A DNA stretch of 26,501 nucleotides, taken from positions 1 through 26,501 of the forward strand of contig JANLQX010000439.1 of NCBI GenBank assembly GCA_031368095.1. The letters are read 5' to 3'. The DNA is from JANLQX01 sp031368095. GTDB taxonomy: Bacteria > Actinomycetota > Acidimicrobiia > Acidimicrobiales > JANYDT01. A program made the translations under genes and the position numbers. Under the pieces are notes generated by a model, which was given only the letters and a program-made list of their open reading frames with translations, ran no database searches and was not told the DNA's origin. Of this stretch, positions 15,387 through 22,546 are shown one piece after another. Every line of letters starts with the position of its first letter. Positions within the stretch are counted from its first letter, which is position 1.

Positions 15387-16072
15387 TGTTGGCCTTCTCG
15401 AATGAGTCGTGGTGGTCGGGTTCGTTTGGTGGCGAGAAGTCGAGTCGTCTCGGGCGACGGCGGGGCGGCCAACATGGCGGTGGACACATCAATCAGTGCA
15501 CTTATGAAAAGACGATCGTCGGCATGCTCCTCGTCCTTGGCCCGGCGGGCGAGTTCCATGGCGCAGTGCAGGATGGCGGTGAACCGGCGATGGAGATCGA
15601 GTGATCGCTGATCGAGAAGCGCGCCAACAAGGGTGCGCCAACGAAACGTGGTGTTCGAAGGATCCTGCAACGACGATTCTGAGACTTTTGGGTCAGGACG
15701 GTTCAACAGTTCGGCGTAGACGATGAGGAAGGCGCGTCCGGAGGGAGTCCGCAGTTTCGGGGCAAAGGGACGCACGTAGGCAGCCGTAAGCGCGCGTAGG
15801 TCCGGCGCGCCTGATGCCTCGTATTCGTCAAGGAGGACGTGGCGACCGGCGTCGACCTCGGGGAGATGACGGGCGAGGATGGCCCGAACCAATCCAGCAC
15901 GATCTTCAAAGTGATACTGGGCGGCGATGGCATTCCGAGCGCCGGACTCACGGGTGATTTCCCGAAGAGCGACCGCCTCGATGCCTCGCTCGGCAAAGAG
16001 GCGCTCGGCGGCATCGAGGAGACGCTCGCGTGTCGTGGCCTCGGTGGGGAGACGGAGGATGGAGGCGGTCAC
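15383..16072 (-). CDS. TetR/AcrR-family transcriptional regulator
   Basis: A 229-residue regulator. The N-terminal DNA-binding domain reads TTRERLLDAAERLFAERGIEAVALREITRESG followed by AIAAQYHFEDRAGLVRAIL (about residues 13-66), a standard TetR helix-turn-helix. The rest is a helical ligand-binding/dimerisation domain with no recognisable ligand motif. GTG 16072 lies within the downstream-most copy of a 32-bp direct repeat; the other copy, at 16097-16128, begins with the same GTG but reaches a TGA after 19 codons. A TTG at 16081 is a less likely start. It sits between the kinase and exporter genes and overlaps the exporter by 4 nt. It probably controls the operon; an acyl-CoA-type ligand would fit but is inference. 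Confidence 0.9.
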   Translation of the reverse strand: MTASILRLPTEATTRERLLDAAERLFAERGIEAVALREITRESGARNAIAAQYHFEDRAGLVRAILARHLPEVDAGRHVLLDEYEASGAPDLRALTAAYVRPFAPKLRTPSGRAFLIVYAELLNRPDPKVSESSLQDPSNTTFRWRTLVGALLDQRSLDLHRRFTAILHCAMELARRAKDEEHADDRLFISALIDVSTAMLAAPPSPETTRLLATKRTRPPRLIREGQQ

Positions 16073-16128
16073 TGGCCGCAACCAAGTAGCAGAGCTTCGG
16101 TGGGGAGACGGAGGATGGAGGCGGTCAC
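16041..16128. repeat. 32-bp perfect direct repeat duplicating the TetR start region
   Basis: The same 32 bases occur at 16041-16072 and 16097-16128, separated by 24 bp of unrelated sequence. On the minus strand each copy begins GTGACC and encodes VTASILRLPTE, the N-terminus of the TetR protein. In the upstream copy the GTG overlaps the kinase stop (GTGA), but its frame closes with TGA formed at the start of the second copy, leaving a 19-codon mini-ORF. The second copy is fused to the real TetR gene. Confidence 0.92.
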
Positions 16129-17153
16129 GCGCTGATCAGTTCGGAGGCGCGGGCGAAGAGGGCGAGCGTGGTGGTGTGGAGCTGGTCGCCGATCTCGCGA
16201 GGAGCGAGCCCGGCGCAGGCTCTGGCGTTGGTGCCTTCGAGGATGATGCCGAGGCGGTACGACGCGAGGACCTGGTACCACGTGGCCAGAGTGGGGTCCA
16301 CGAATCGGCCGTTCCCGGCGGTCTTTTCGATATAGCGATCGATCAGTTCGCTTCGGGTCGGAAGTCCCGTGACGTCGATGACGGAGACGCCGGCGCCACT
16401 GGTGGGAAACGTGGCGAGAAGAGCGCCGAGATCGAGGAGCGGATCGCCGATCGTGGCAAGTTCCCAGTCGACGATCGCCGCCAGCCGTGGTTCATCGTGA
16501 CGGAACATCACATTGCCAAAATGGAAATCGCCATGGATGATTCCGGGCGACCACGCGTGCGGCCGATGCGCGTCGAGCCAGGCGCCGATTTCGTCGACGC
16601 CGGGGATCTCGTGACCGGGATAGTTCGGAGTGGCGTCGTACGACGCAAGGTGCGAACGCCATCGATCGACCTGCCTCTCCAGCCACCCGTCGGCGCGTCC
16701 GAACTCGCCGAGCCCGACGCGGCGATGGTCCACGTTGGCCAAGGACGCAATGCCGTCGGCCATCGAGAGGCCCATGGCGTGTTTCCATGCGACGTCGGAG
16801 TAGGCGTCCGGCAAGCCAAGCATCGGCGCAAAGCCATCGACGGGTTCCATCACGTAGAACGCCGACCCGAGCACGTCAAGCGATGGCTCGTCGGCAACAA
16901 GGCGCGGATGCGGAACTTCGGTCATACGAAGCGCACGTAGCAACGTGGCTTCGCGGCGCATGGTCTCGTCAGAATTCTTTCGCTTGTAGGGCGGCGGATG
17001 ACGGAGCACCACGTCGGCGTCGGTCCGAGTGATTCGAGCCATGACGTTCTGCGTGCCGCCCCCGAGCGCAGTGCATTCGACCGGCCCGGAACCGATACCG
17101 CGCGAGTCGAGCCAGGTGGTCAGACGATCGAGGTCGACCGGAACAGCCGTCAT
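16125..17153 (-). CDS. APH-family kinase, ACAD10/11 N-domain/LvaA-like
   Basis: A 342-residue phosphotransferase of the aminoglycoside/choline-kinase fold. The N-lobe has ALGGGTQNVMARI and DADVVLRHPPP, with REATLLRAL as the alpha-C helix. The catalytic loop is IIHGDFHFGNVMF with Asp209, and the metal-binding segment is IVDWELATIGDPLLDLG with Asp229. The DWELATIGDPLLDL form is that of the APH domain fused to acyl-CoA dehydrogenase in ACAD10/ACAD11, and of acyl-CoA-associated kinases such as LvaA. An antibiotic kinase is much less likely. ATG 17153 lies one base after the ACAD stop, so the two are surely co-expressed. The reading frame continues upstream only within the ACAD gene. The proposed role is phosphorylating a hydroxyacyl-CoA; the substrate is not shown. 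Confidence 0.88.
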   Translation of the reverse strand: MTAVPVDLDRLTTWLDSRGIGSGPVECTALGGGTQNVMARITRTDADVVLRHPPPYKRKNSDETMRREATLLRALRMTEVPHPRLVADEPSLDVLGSAFYVMEPVDGFAPMLGLPDAYSDVAWKHAMGLSMADGIASLANVDHRRVGLGEFGRADGWLERQVDRWRSHLASYDATPNYPGHEIPGVDEIGAWLDAHRPHAWSPGIIHGDFHFGNVMFRHDEPRLAAIVDWELATIGDPLLDLGALLATFPTSGAGVSVIDVTGLPTRSELIDRYIEKTAGNGRFVDPTLATWYQVLASYRLGIILEGTNARACAGLAPREIGDQLHTTTLALFARASELISA

Positions 17154-17154
17154 G

Positions 17155-18390
17155 TCAGACGGGCAGGTTCCCGGTGGCGGCTCTGGTCGTGCCGTGATCG
17201 CGGTACGCCGCGATCGTGCGCTCGGCAATACGCATTTGGTGGATCTCGTCGGCCCCGTCCGCAAAACGGGCCCACCGGGCCTGCTGGTACATGTGGGCCA
17301 GCGGGGTGTCGTTGGAATAGCCGAGCGCGCCGTGAACCTGGATGGATCGATCGATGATCCGGTTGAGCGCGTTGGCCACGAAGTGTTTGGCCATGGAGAC
17401 TTCGGACTTGAAGTCTTCCTTGCGGTCGATTTTGTAGGCCGCATGAAGCACCATCAGTTTCGCTTGGTAGAGCTCCATGGCCGAGTCGGCGATCATCCAC
17501 TGCACGCCCTGCTTCTCGGCCAGCAACGAGCCGTGGCTGAATCGATCGAGGGAACGGGCGACCATCATGTCGAGCGCAGTCTCGGCCTGGCTGATCCAAC
17601 GCATGCAATGGGCGAGGCGCGCCGGCCCGAGTCGGTACTGACCGAGCAGGTGTCCCTGGCCGCGGCCGCCGAGCATCTGGTTCGCATGCACGCGCAAGTC
17701 TTCGATGACGATCTCGTTGTGGCCGGTGGAGCCATGCATGGTCGAGATCTGTCGCTTGTTGATCCACCCGTCGCTCGGAAGCTCGACGATGAATGCGGTG
17801 TTCGCCGCCTGCGGCAGGTCGGGGTCATCTTCCGTGCGGGCGATGAGGATCGCGAATTTGGCCCGCTCGGCTCCCGAGATGAACCACTTGTGGCCGTTGA
17901 TGACCCATTCATCGCCATCAGGCACGGCGACGGTGCGGATCAGGGTGGGATCCGAACCAGCGACCTCAGGCTCGGTCATGGCGAAGCACGACTGCGCCTT
18001 CCCGTCGCACAACGGACGGAGGTACTTCTCCTTCTGCTCGGCCGTCCCCCAGTGCATGAGCGTGTGCATGTTGCCCTCGTCGGGCGCTTGGCAGTTCAGG
18101 ACCCACGGGCCGTAATTCGCCTTGGCCGCCTCGGCCTGCACCAAGGCCAGCTGCACGTGGCCGAGCACCATACCGCCCCACTCGGCGGGCATATGGGGAA
18201 GCCAGAGGCCTTCCTTGAACGCCTTCTTGCGCATGCCCATGAGCACGCCGACGTAGGCGGCCCGGTCGGTCTCGTCGAGCTTGTCGTCGTGGATCTGGGC
18301 CTCACCCGGCTTGACCACCTCGTTGACGAACGTCCGGACCCGGAGCCGGATCTCTTCGAGTTCGGGCGACAGCGAGAAGTCGATAGCCAT
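17155..18390 (-). CDS. ACAD10/11-like acyl-CoA dehydrogenase-family flavoprotein
   Basis: A 411-residue ACAD fold protein. FAD/substrate motifs include CFAMTEPEVAGSDPT (135-149), VINGHKWFISGA (163-174) and VHGALGYSNDTPLAHMY (352-368). Features special to the ACAD11-like group are NCQAPDEGNM (99-108) and RLGPARLAHCMR (253-264). At the position of the usual catalytic Glu of medium-chain ACADs (E before G in EGT), this protein has Asp378 in RFADGADEIH, as ACAD10/11 do. In known systems such enzymes act after phosphorylation of a 4-hydroxyacyl-CoA. ATG 18390 has GGGAG about 9 nt upstream. It is the first gene of the ACAD-kinase-TetR-MFS operon, with phased 21-bp repeats in its upstream gap. Confidence 0.9.
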   Translation of the reverse strand: MAIDFSLSPELEEIRLRVRTFVNEVVKPGEAQIHDDKLDETDRAAYVGVLMGMRKKAFKEGLWLPHMPAEWGGMVLGHVQLALVQAEAAKANYGPWVLNCQAPDEGNMHTLMHWGTAEQKEKYLRPLCDGKAQSCFAMTEPEVAGSDPTLIRTVAVPDGDEWVINGHKWFISGAERAKFAILIARTEDDPDLPQAANTAFIVELPSDGWINKRQISTMHGSTGHNEIVIEDLRVHANQMLGGRGQGHLLGQYRLGPARLAHCMRWISQAETALDMMVARSLDRFSHGSLLAEKQGVQWMIADSAMELYQAKLMVLHAAYKIDRKEDFKSEVSMAKHFVANALNRIIDRSIQVHGALGYSNDTPLAHMYQQARWARFADGADEIHQMRIAERTIAAYRDHGTTRAATGNLPV

Positions 18391-18445
18391 AAGGCAAGTC
18401 TCCCATTGTCTAATGCGTCTGCATCAAATCGCCCACTTCGGCGAC

Positions 18446-18605
18446 GCGCAGATGCCGCCGCCTGGCGCGCAGATGCCAGCACGCAGCGCGCACACCGGCT
18501 GAAAAAGGCAGGTTTGGCGACGACTCCGGCCGATCTGCGCGGACTTGGTATCGATCTGCGCGCCAACGGGCGCCGATCGGCGCGGGCGGCGCGGCGATCA
18601 ACTGT
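18446..18605. repeat. degenerate 21-bp-phased repeats in inverted blocks upstream of the ACAD operon
   Basis: In the 228-bp gap between uspA and the ACAD gene, GCGCAGATGCC starts at 18446 and 18467, and GCGCACACC at 18488, exactly 21 bp apart. The second half carries the inverse: CGATCTGCGCG starts at 18531 and 18552, CGATCGGCGCG at 18574 and CGATCAACTG at 18595, spaced 21, 22 and 21 bp. TGGCGCGCAGAT at 18463-18474 and its complement at 18554-18565 make a 12-bp inverted pair. An 11-bp palindrome, TCAACTGTTGA, lies at 18598-18608. No credible gene covers this gap. Confidence 0.75.
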
Positions 18606-18618
18606 TGAGGCGGCGGCC

Positions 18619-19065
18619 TTAGGTGGCGGCGACCTCGTCGTCGTCATCGTCGGGTACGACCAAGACCGGGACCTGCGAGCGGTGGACCATCTCGTAGGTG
18701 ACGTTGCCAAGCAGTGCCGCACGGAGAGGACCCTGGCCGCCGTGACCAACGGCGATGATCGATGCGCCCTTTGCATCGGCCACGGCGATCAGCGCCTCGG
18801 CCGGACGTTGCGGGACCATCTCGACTTCAATGGCGAGTGAGGAATGCGTCGCCAGCAGCTCCACGCGAATTTGGTCGACTGCTTCGTCGCCGATAGCCGA
18901 GACCCGTTCCTCAAGGGGTCCACCGCGCGGTCCCATCGAGGTCGACTCGTAGCCGAATACCAGCACGAGAGGCACGCGCAGCGCAGCGGCCAAACGGGCG
19001 GCTTCACGCGCTGCTTCGAAGCCGCTGCCGTTCCCGCCGATCCCAACAACGATCGGTCCTGACAT
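18619..19065 (-). CDS. universal stress protein, UspA family
   Basis: A 148-residue single-domain Usp. It starts PIVVGIGGNGSGFEAAREAARLA, with the usual first beta strand and helix. The ATP-binding signature G-x2-G-x9-G-(S/T) reads GHGGQGPLRAALLGN from 107 to 121, with Asn in place of Ser/Thr, followed by VTYEMVHRSQVPVLVVP. A run of Asp (139-143) ends the protein. ATG 19065 shares one base with the stop of the upstream permease gene, so they form an operon. Usp proteins next to APC or other permeases are common in actinobacteria and may tune transport to energy status; that role is inferred. Confidence 0.9.
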   Translation of the reverse strand: MSGPIVVGIGGNGSGFEAAREAARLAAALRVPLVLVFGYESTSMGPRGGPLEERVSAIGDEAVDQIRVELLATHSSLAIEVEMVPQRPAEALIAVADAKGASIIAVGHGGQGPLRAALLGNVTYEMVHRSQVPVLVVPDDDDDEVAAT

Positions 19066-20633
19066 CAGGCCACATCCTTTCGATAGGTACCGAGCGGGGC
19101 GGCGAGGGTGTCATCGCCATCGGGATCCTTGACCAGCTCAGCGGGGTCCGGTCGGAACGAGAAGAACCGTGGATATTTCGCCGCGCACCACAGCATGAGT
19201 GGAACACCGACCACGAGCAAGAAGGTACCGATCACCAACACCGTGCCGACCCCGAATATCGTGCCGTTGCCGTAGGCGGCGGAACGCGCGTCCCACACGG
19301 TTTTGACGAAGACGAACAACAACACCGCGCCGCCGAAACCGGGAAGCACGCCGATAAGGACGAAGTTCTTCACCGACTTGAACAGATAGCGACGGAAATA
19401 GACGATGCACGAAATGCCGGTGAGCCCGTAGTACACGGCAATAGCCATGCCGACGGCAGCGATCGATGCGCTGTATGCATCGGTGCTGGTGTTGTGGCTG
19501 ACCACGACGAGGAGCACGTACCAGACAATCGAAATCCCGCCGAAGAGAAAGGTGCTGAAGTCCGGAGTGAGGCGGGCTCGATCAATGCGGGCGAGCTTCT
19601 CCGGAGCGGCGCCGTGCGAACCCATCGACAACATCGTCCGAGTGGCCGGAAGGATCGTCGTCTGACATGATGCGGCCGCCGACGTGAGGACGGCGATTAC
19701 CAGGAGCTTCACCATCACCGTCGGTAGGGCAACTTTGCCGAGCGCATAGATCGCATCGCCGGCGTTGTCCGTCACAAATTTGGGGCCGAGCAGCGACACC
19801 GATCCGAACGCGCAGACCAGATAGATGGCCAACAGAATCACCGTGGAAAGCACGGCGGCGCGTCCAGGCGTCTTGGACGAGTCCTTGGCCTCTTCGTTGA
19901 CTGACACGCACGTGTCCCAGCCCCAGTAGATGAATACTGCGAGGACGAGTCCGGCAATCATCTGCGACGACGTGAGTCCCGACGGCGACAGCCATGAAAG
20001 GCTCGGCTTCACCGATCTGTACGTGGTGGCCACGCCCTCCACGTCGACCGTCCTGGTGGTGCCAGCGAATGCCTTGGAGATGGCGATCACCGCAAACGCG
20101 ATGAGCACCACCATCTCGGTGCCGAGCAACGCCACCTGTGAACGGGCCGACAGCTCGATACCCCTCCAGCAGATCCACGTCATAGCAACGATGAACGCAA
20201 TGCCGATGATGGTGGTGAGCCAGATGTTCGCCGCCCATTGCTCGTGGAACAACAGCATGAGGTATTGCCCGGAGACTCCGGCGAGGTTTGGCATGATGAC
20301 GAGATCGGCCACGATGCATCCCCACCCGGCGATCCAACCGGCCTTGGGTCCGAACGATCGCACACCCCACGTGAAGTTCGTCCCGCAATCGGGGTCGGCC
20401 TTGTTCAGGTAGTAGAACGCGGCGGCGATGCATCCCATGGGGACGAAGGCGAACAGCATGATGAACGGTGCCTTCACGCCCGCTTCGCCGGAGACGAGGC
20501 CGATACTCGCGGCGAGGCTGTATCCGGGTGCGGTCGATGCCACCCCGATAACGATGACGGCGACGAGCCCGAGGGAACCTCCCTTCAGGCCTTTGCTTGG
20601 GACATCATGGTCAACGGCAACGGCTTGCGTCAT
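19065..20633 (-). CDS. APC-superfamily amino-acid permease
   Basis: A 522-residue membrane protein with about 12-14 hydrophobic segments. The APC start is clear: GLKGGSLGLVAVIVIGVASTAPGYSLAASIG, the unwound-helix-1 substrate region of amino-acid/polyamine transporters. Later come GTNFTWGVRSFGPKAGWIAGWG and FIYWGWDTCVSVNEEAKDSSKTPGRAAVLST (helix 6 and the following loop). The substrate cannot be read from sequence. ATG 20633 has GGGGAG 7 nt upstream; an upstream in-frame start at 20690 would add 19 non-conserved residues and is rejected. It is followed directly by the UspA gene and is divergent from the LLM oxidoreductase with a 77-bp gap. Confidence 0.9.
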   Translation of the reverse strand: MTQAVAVDHDVPSKGLKGGSLGLVAVIVIGVASTAPGYSLAASIGLVSGEAGVKAPFIMLFAFVPMGCIAAAFYYLNKADPDCGTNFTWGVRSFGPKAGWIAGWGCIVADLVIMPNLAGVSGQYLMLLFHEQWAANIWLTTIIGIAFIVAMTWICWRGIELSARSQVALLGTEMVVLIAFAVIAISKAFAGTTRTVDVEGVATTYRSVKPSLSWLSPSGLTSSQMIAGLVLAVFIYWGWDTCVSVNEEAKDSSKTPGRAAVLSTVILLAIYLVCAFGSVSLLGPKFVTDNAGDAIYALGKVALPTVMVKLLVIAVLTSAAASCQTTILPATRTMLSMGSHGAAPEKLARIDRARLTPDFSTFLFGGISIVWYVLLVVVSHNTSTDAYSASIAAVGMAIAVYYGLTGISCIVYFRRYLFKSVKNFVLIGVLPGFGGAVLLFVFVKTVWDARSAAYGNGTIFGVGTVLVIGTFLLVVGVPLMLWCAAKYPRFFSFRPDPAELVKDPDGDDTLAAPLGTYRKDVA

Positions 20634-20710
20634 ACGCTGGCTCCCCTTCGTGGTGGTCCGCTGCACTCTTCCACGTTCGTTGCTGCCCACACCGGAAATC
20701 AGGAGAACTC

Positions 20711-21616
20711 ATGAGCAAGCCCCGCGTCGACCTTGGCCGTTACGGCATTTGGTATGGACGTATCGATGCCCTCTCGACGCCCGAAGTTCGCGAGGCTGCG
20801 CAGCTCGTTGAGTCCCTTGGCTTCGGCGCGTTGTGGGTGGCCGAGGCGGTCGGTCGCGATCCGTTCGTGTCCTCGTCGATCATCCTCGGGGCCACGACCA
20901 CGCTGGCCGTGGCGACGGGCATCGCCAACATCTATGCGCGCGATCCAATGACGATGGTGGCCGGCCAGAAGACGTTGGCGGAAGCGTTCCCGGACCGCTT
21001 CCTGCTCGGTCTTGGCGTGAGTCACGGTCATTTGGTCGCCGGTATTCGTAAGCACGACTACTCCAGGCCGTACTCCTATATGACCGATTATCTGGTGCGC
21101 ATGGATGCCTCGCTATTCATGGCGCGCGGCCCCGAGCATGACCCGGGTCGCGTGCTTGCCGCACTCGGTCCAAAGATGCTCGAACTGGCGGCGACGGCCG
21201 CCAATGGCGCTCATCCGTACTTCACCACACCGGAGCACACCCAGATTTCTCGGGACACCATGGGACCCGACGCGCTGCTCGCCCCGGAGCAGATGGTGGT
21301 GCTGGAAACGGATCCGATCGAGGCGCGCCGCATTGCCCGGGCGGGCATGAAGATCTACATGGGCCTTCCCAACTACTGGAACAACCTCCTGCGACTGGGC
21401 TTCACCGAAGATGACCGCGCCGATGGGGGGTCGGACCGACTCGTTGATGCCATCGTGGCGTGGGGTTCCGACGACCGCATCGCGTTGCGCGTCGCCGAAC
21501 ATCATGAAGCGGGCGCGGACCATGTCTGCGTGCAGGTTCTTCACGACGGCAACGCCATGCCCGCGGCGGCGTGGAAGCGCCTCGCCGACGCCTTGGGTAC
21601 GGTCGCGCCGGGATAA
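20711..21616 (+). CDS. LLM-class F420-dependent oxidoreductase
   Basis: A 301-residue luciferase-like TIM-barrel flavin/F420 enzyme. It has the pattern of the actinobacterial F420 subfamily (I think the MSMEG_4141/TIGR03620 group): RYGIWYGRID, EAAQLVESLGFGALWVAEAVGRDPF, LAVATGIANIYARDPMTMVAGQKTL and FLLGLGVSHGHLV. The C-terminal half ends with AGADHVCVQVL. Such enzymes use reduced F420 to act on aldehydes, quinones or unsaturated substrates; the substrate here is unknown. ATG 20711 has AGGAG 5 nt upstream; the longer frame from 20597 runs into the divergent permease gene. Its stop is followed by a strong hairpin. Confidence 0.92.
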   Translation: MSKPRVDLGRYGIWYGRIDALSTPEVREAAQLVESLGFGALWVAEAVGRDPFVSSSIILGATTTLAVATGIANIYARDPMTMVAGQKTLAEAFPDRFLLGLGVSHGHLVAGIRKHDYSRPYSYMTDYLVRMDASLFMARGPEHDPGRVLAALGPKMLELAATAANGAHPYFTTPEHTQISRDTMGPDALLAPEQMVVLETDPIEARRIARAGMKIYMGLPNYWNNLLRLGFTEDDRADGGSDRLVDAIVAWGSDDRIALRVAEHHEAGADHVCVQVLHDGNAMPAAAWKRLADALGTVAPG

Positions 21617-21623
21617 TTGTGCG

Positions 21624-21648
21624 CCCAGTCGCTCTGGGAGCGACTGGG
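21624..21648. terminator. strong hairpin, probable bidirectional terminator
   Basis: CCCAGTCGCT and AGCGACTGGG form a perfect 10-bp stem around a 5-nt loop, 8 nt after the LLM stop. It lies between convergent genes, so it could stop transcription from both sides. No clear U-tract follows on the + strand. Confidence 0.75.
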
Positions 21649-21652
21649 TCTA

Positions 21653-21697
21653 CAAGTACGCCGACTTCGCCAACTACGCCGACTTTGCCGACTTGAG
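21653..21697. repeat. 9-bp tandem array at the 3' end of the DLH-family gene
   Basis: Five contiguous 9-bp units with consensus CGACTNCGC on the + strand: 21653, 21662, 21671, 21680 and 21689. Read on the minus strand they encode a Lys-Ser-Ala triplet repeat. The TAG stop of the DLH-family gene (21674-21676) falls in the middle unit, where neighbouring units have AAG. Confidence 0.8.
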
Positions 21698-22465
21698 TCG
21701 GTCCGTTAGGAACGTCAGGACTTGTTCGAGCGCGTCAGGGACGAGCTGCTCGGTGAGGACGGAGTGTGAATTCGGCGCGTGTCCGCCGACGTTTCCCGGT
21801 GACGAATCGATCTCGACGCCGACGAAATGGTCACCGAGGATTTCGCGGAGGTAGGCAAAGCGGGCGGCGGGGACGAGGGGATCGTTGGTGAATCGCAGGC
21901 CGAGGACACAGAGGTCATCAGCTTCGACCCGACGCTGGACCTCGGCCAAGGTGGCCGGCGAGATGTCGATCCGATTGGAGCGGCCTCGGAGAAATGGGAT
22001 TTGGGCAACGGGTAGCGACGGTTGGCTGAGGACCGGGGCAATCACGGCTGGCTCGGCGAGCATGGCCAAACCGAATCCACCGGTCACGCACATGCCCACG
22101 ACGCCGACGCCGGGCCCGCCGCACCGGGCGTGTTCCGAAGTGGCAAGCGCGCGTAGAAACGTCGTTACTCGGCTCTCGCCCCCAGTGGCGAAAAGGGTGA
22201 ATTCCTTGGAGATACAGACGTGGCGAACCGCCTTGCTCAAGGCCGACTTCTTGGAGTCGGCGCCCGGCACGCCGAAGAGATGGGGGAGGGCGACACTGCA
22301 TCCCCGCTCGACGATGGCCCTGGCGAAGTTGGCGACCGCCGGGGTGATGCCCGGTATCTCGGCGATCACGATCACACAGGGCCCGGAGCCCGAGCGGTAC
22401 ACGTCGTGGGTCACTCCGTTCGAGGTGAAGGGAGCGCGGACGAAGTCGGCGAGGGCGTCGGGCAT
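21674..22465 (-). CDS. dienelactone hydrolase family protein
   Basis: A 263-residue alpha/beta hydrolase of the dienelactone-hydrolase type. The catalytic Cys126 sits in GMCVTGG, the Cys version of the nucleophile elbow. Glu36 in VIVIAEIPG matches the regulatory Glu of the family. Asp195 (FTNDPLVP) and His234 (NSHSVL) complete a Cys-Asp-His triad. The true substrate may be another cyclic ester rather than a dienelactone. ATG 22465 is preferred over GTG 22474 because a TAAAGT hexamer sits exactly 7 nt upstream and overlaps the GTG. The C-terminus ends in LKSAKSA inside a 9-bp tandem array, so its length may vary between strains. It is divergent from dapF. Confidence 0.88.
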   Translation of the reverse strand: MPDALADFVRAPFTSNGVTHDVYRSGSGPCVIVIAEIPGITPAVANFARAIVERGCSVALPHLFGVPGADSKKSALSKAVRHVCISKEFTLFATGGESRVTTFLRALATSEHARCGGPGVGVVGMCVTGGFGLAMLAEPAVIAPVLSQPSLPVAQIPFLRGRSNRIDISPATLAEVQRRVEADDLCVLGLRFTNDPLVPAARFAYLREILGDHFVGVEIDSSPGNVGGHAPNSHSVLTEQLVPDALEQVLTFLTDRLKSAKSA

Positions 22466-22472
22466 TTGCTGC

Positions 22473-22478
22473 ACTTTA
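22473..22478 (-). promoter_or_regulatory. putative leaderless -10 of the DLH-family gene
   Basis: TAAAGT on the minus strand is 7 nt before ATG 22465. The position decides the start, because the alternative GTG at 22474 lies inside the hexamer. No strong -35 is visible. Confidence 0.45.
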
Positions 22479-22546
22479 CGGATCGAAAGCCGTGGCGGTT
22501 GCTATTCCGAGCCGGTTGGCGGCTGGCGGGTGAATACTGGATGCAC

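Noticed and set aside
15927..16940. 337-codon + strand frame
   Set aside because: It is antisense to the kinase and TetR genes, which have clear catalytic and DNA-binding motifs.
16125..17153. Aminoglycoside resistance kinase
   Set aside because: The fold is shared, but the motif details and the adjacent ACAD fit the ACAD10/11 kinase domain far better.
18410..18601. 63-codon minus-strand frame in the uspA-ACAD gap
   Set aside because: Its repeated RADR and HLR segments simply reflect the 21-bp repeats. It has no ribosome site and no family match; it is treated as non-coding.
18446..18605. CRISPR array
   Set aside because: The repeated motifs are only 9-12 bp, inverted in the second half, and lack uniform repeats and spacers; no cas genes are near.
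17029..18840. 603-codon open frame on the + strand
   Set aside because: It is antisense to the ACAD gene and parts of the kinase and uspA genes, which have clear family motifs. It is rich in Arg, His, Gly and Val without domains; such shadows are common in GC-rich DNA.
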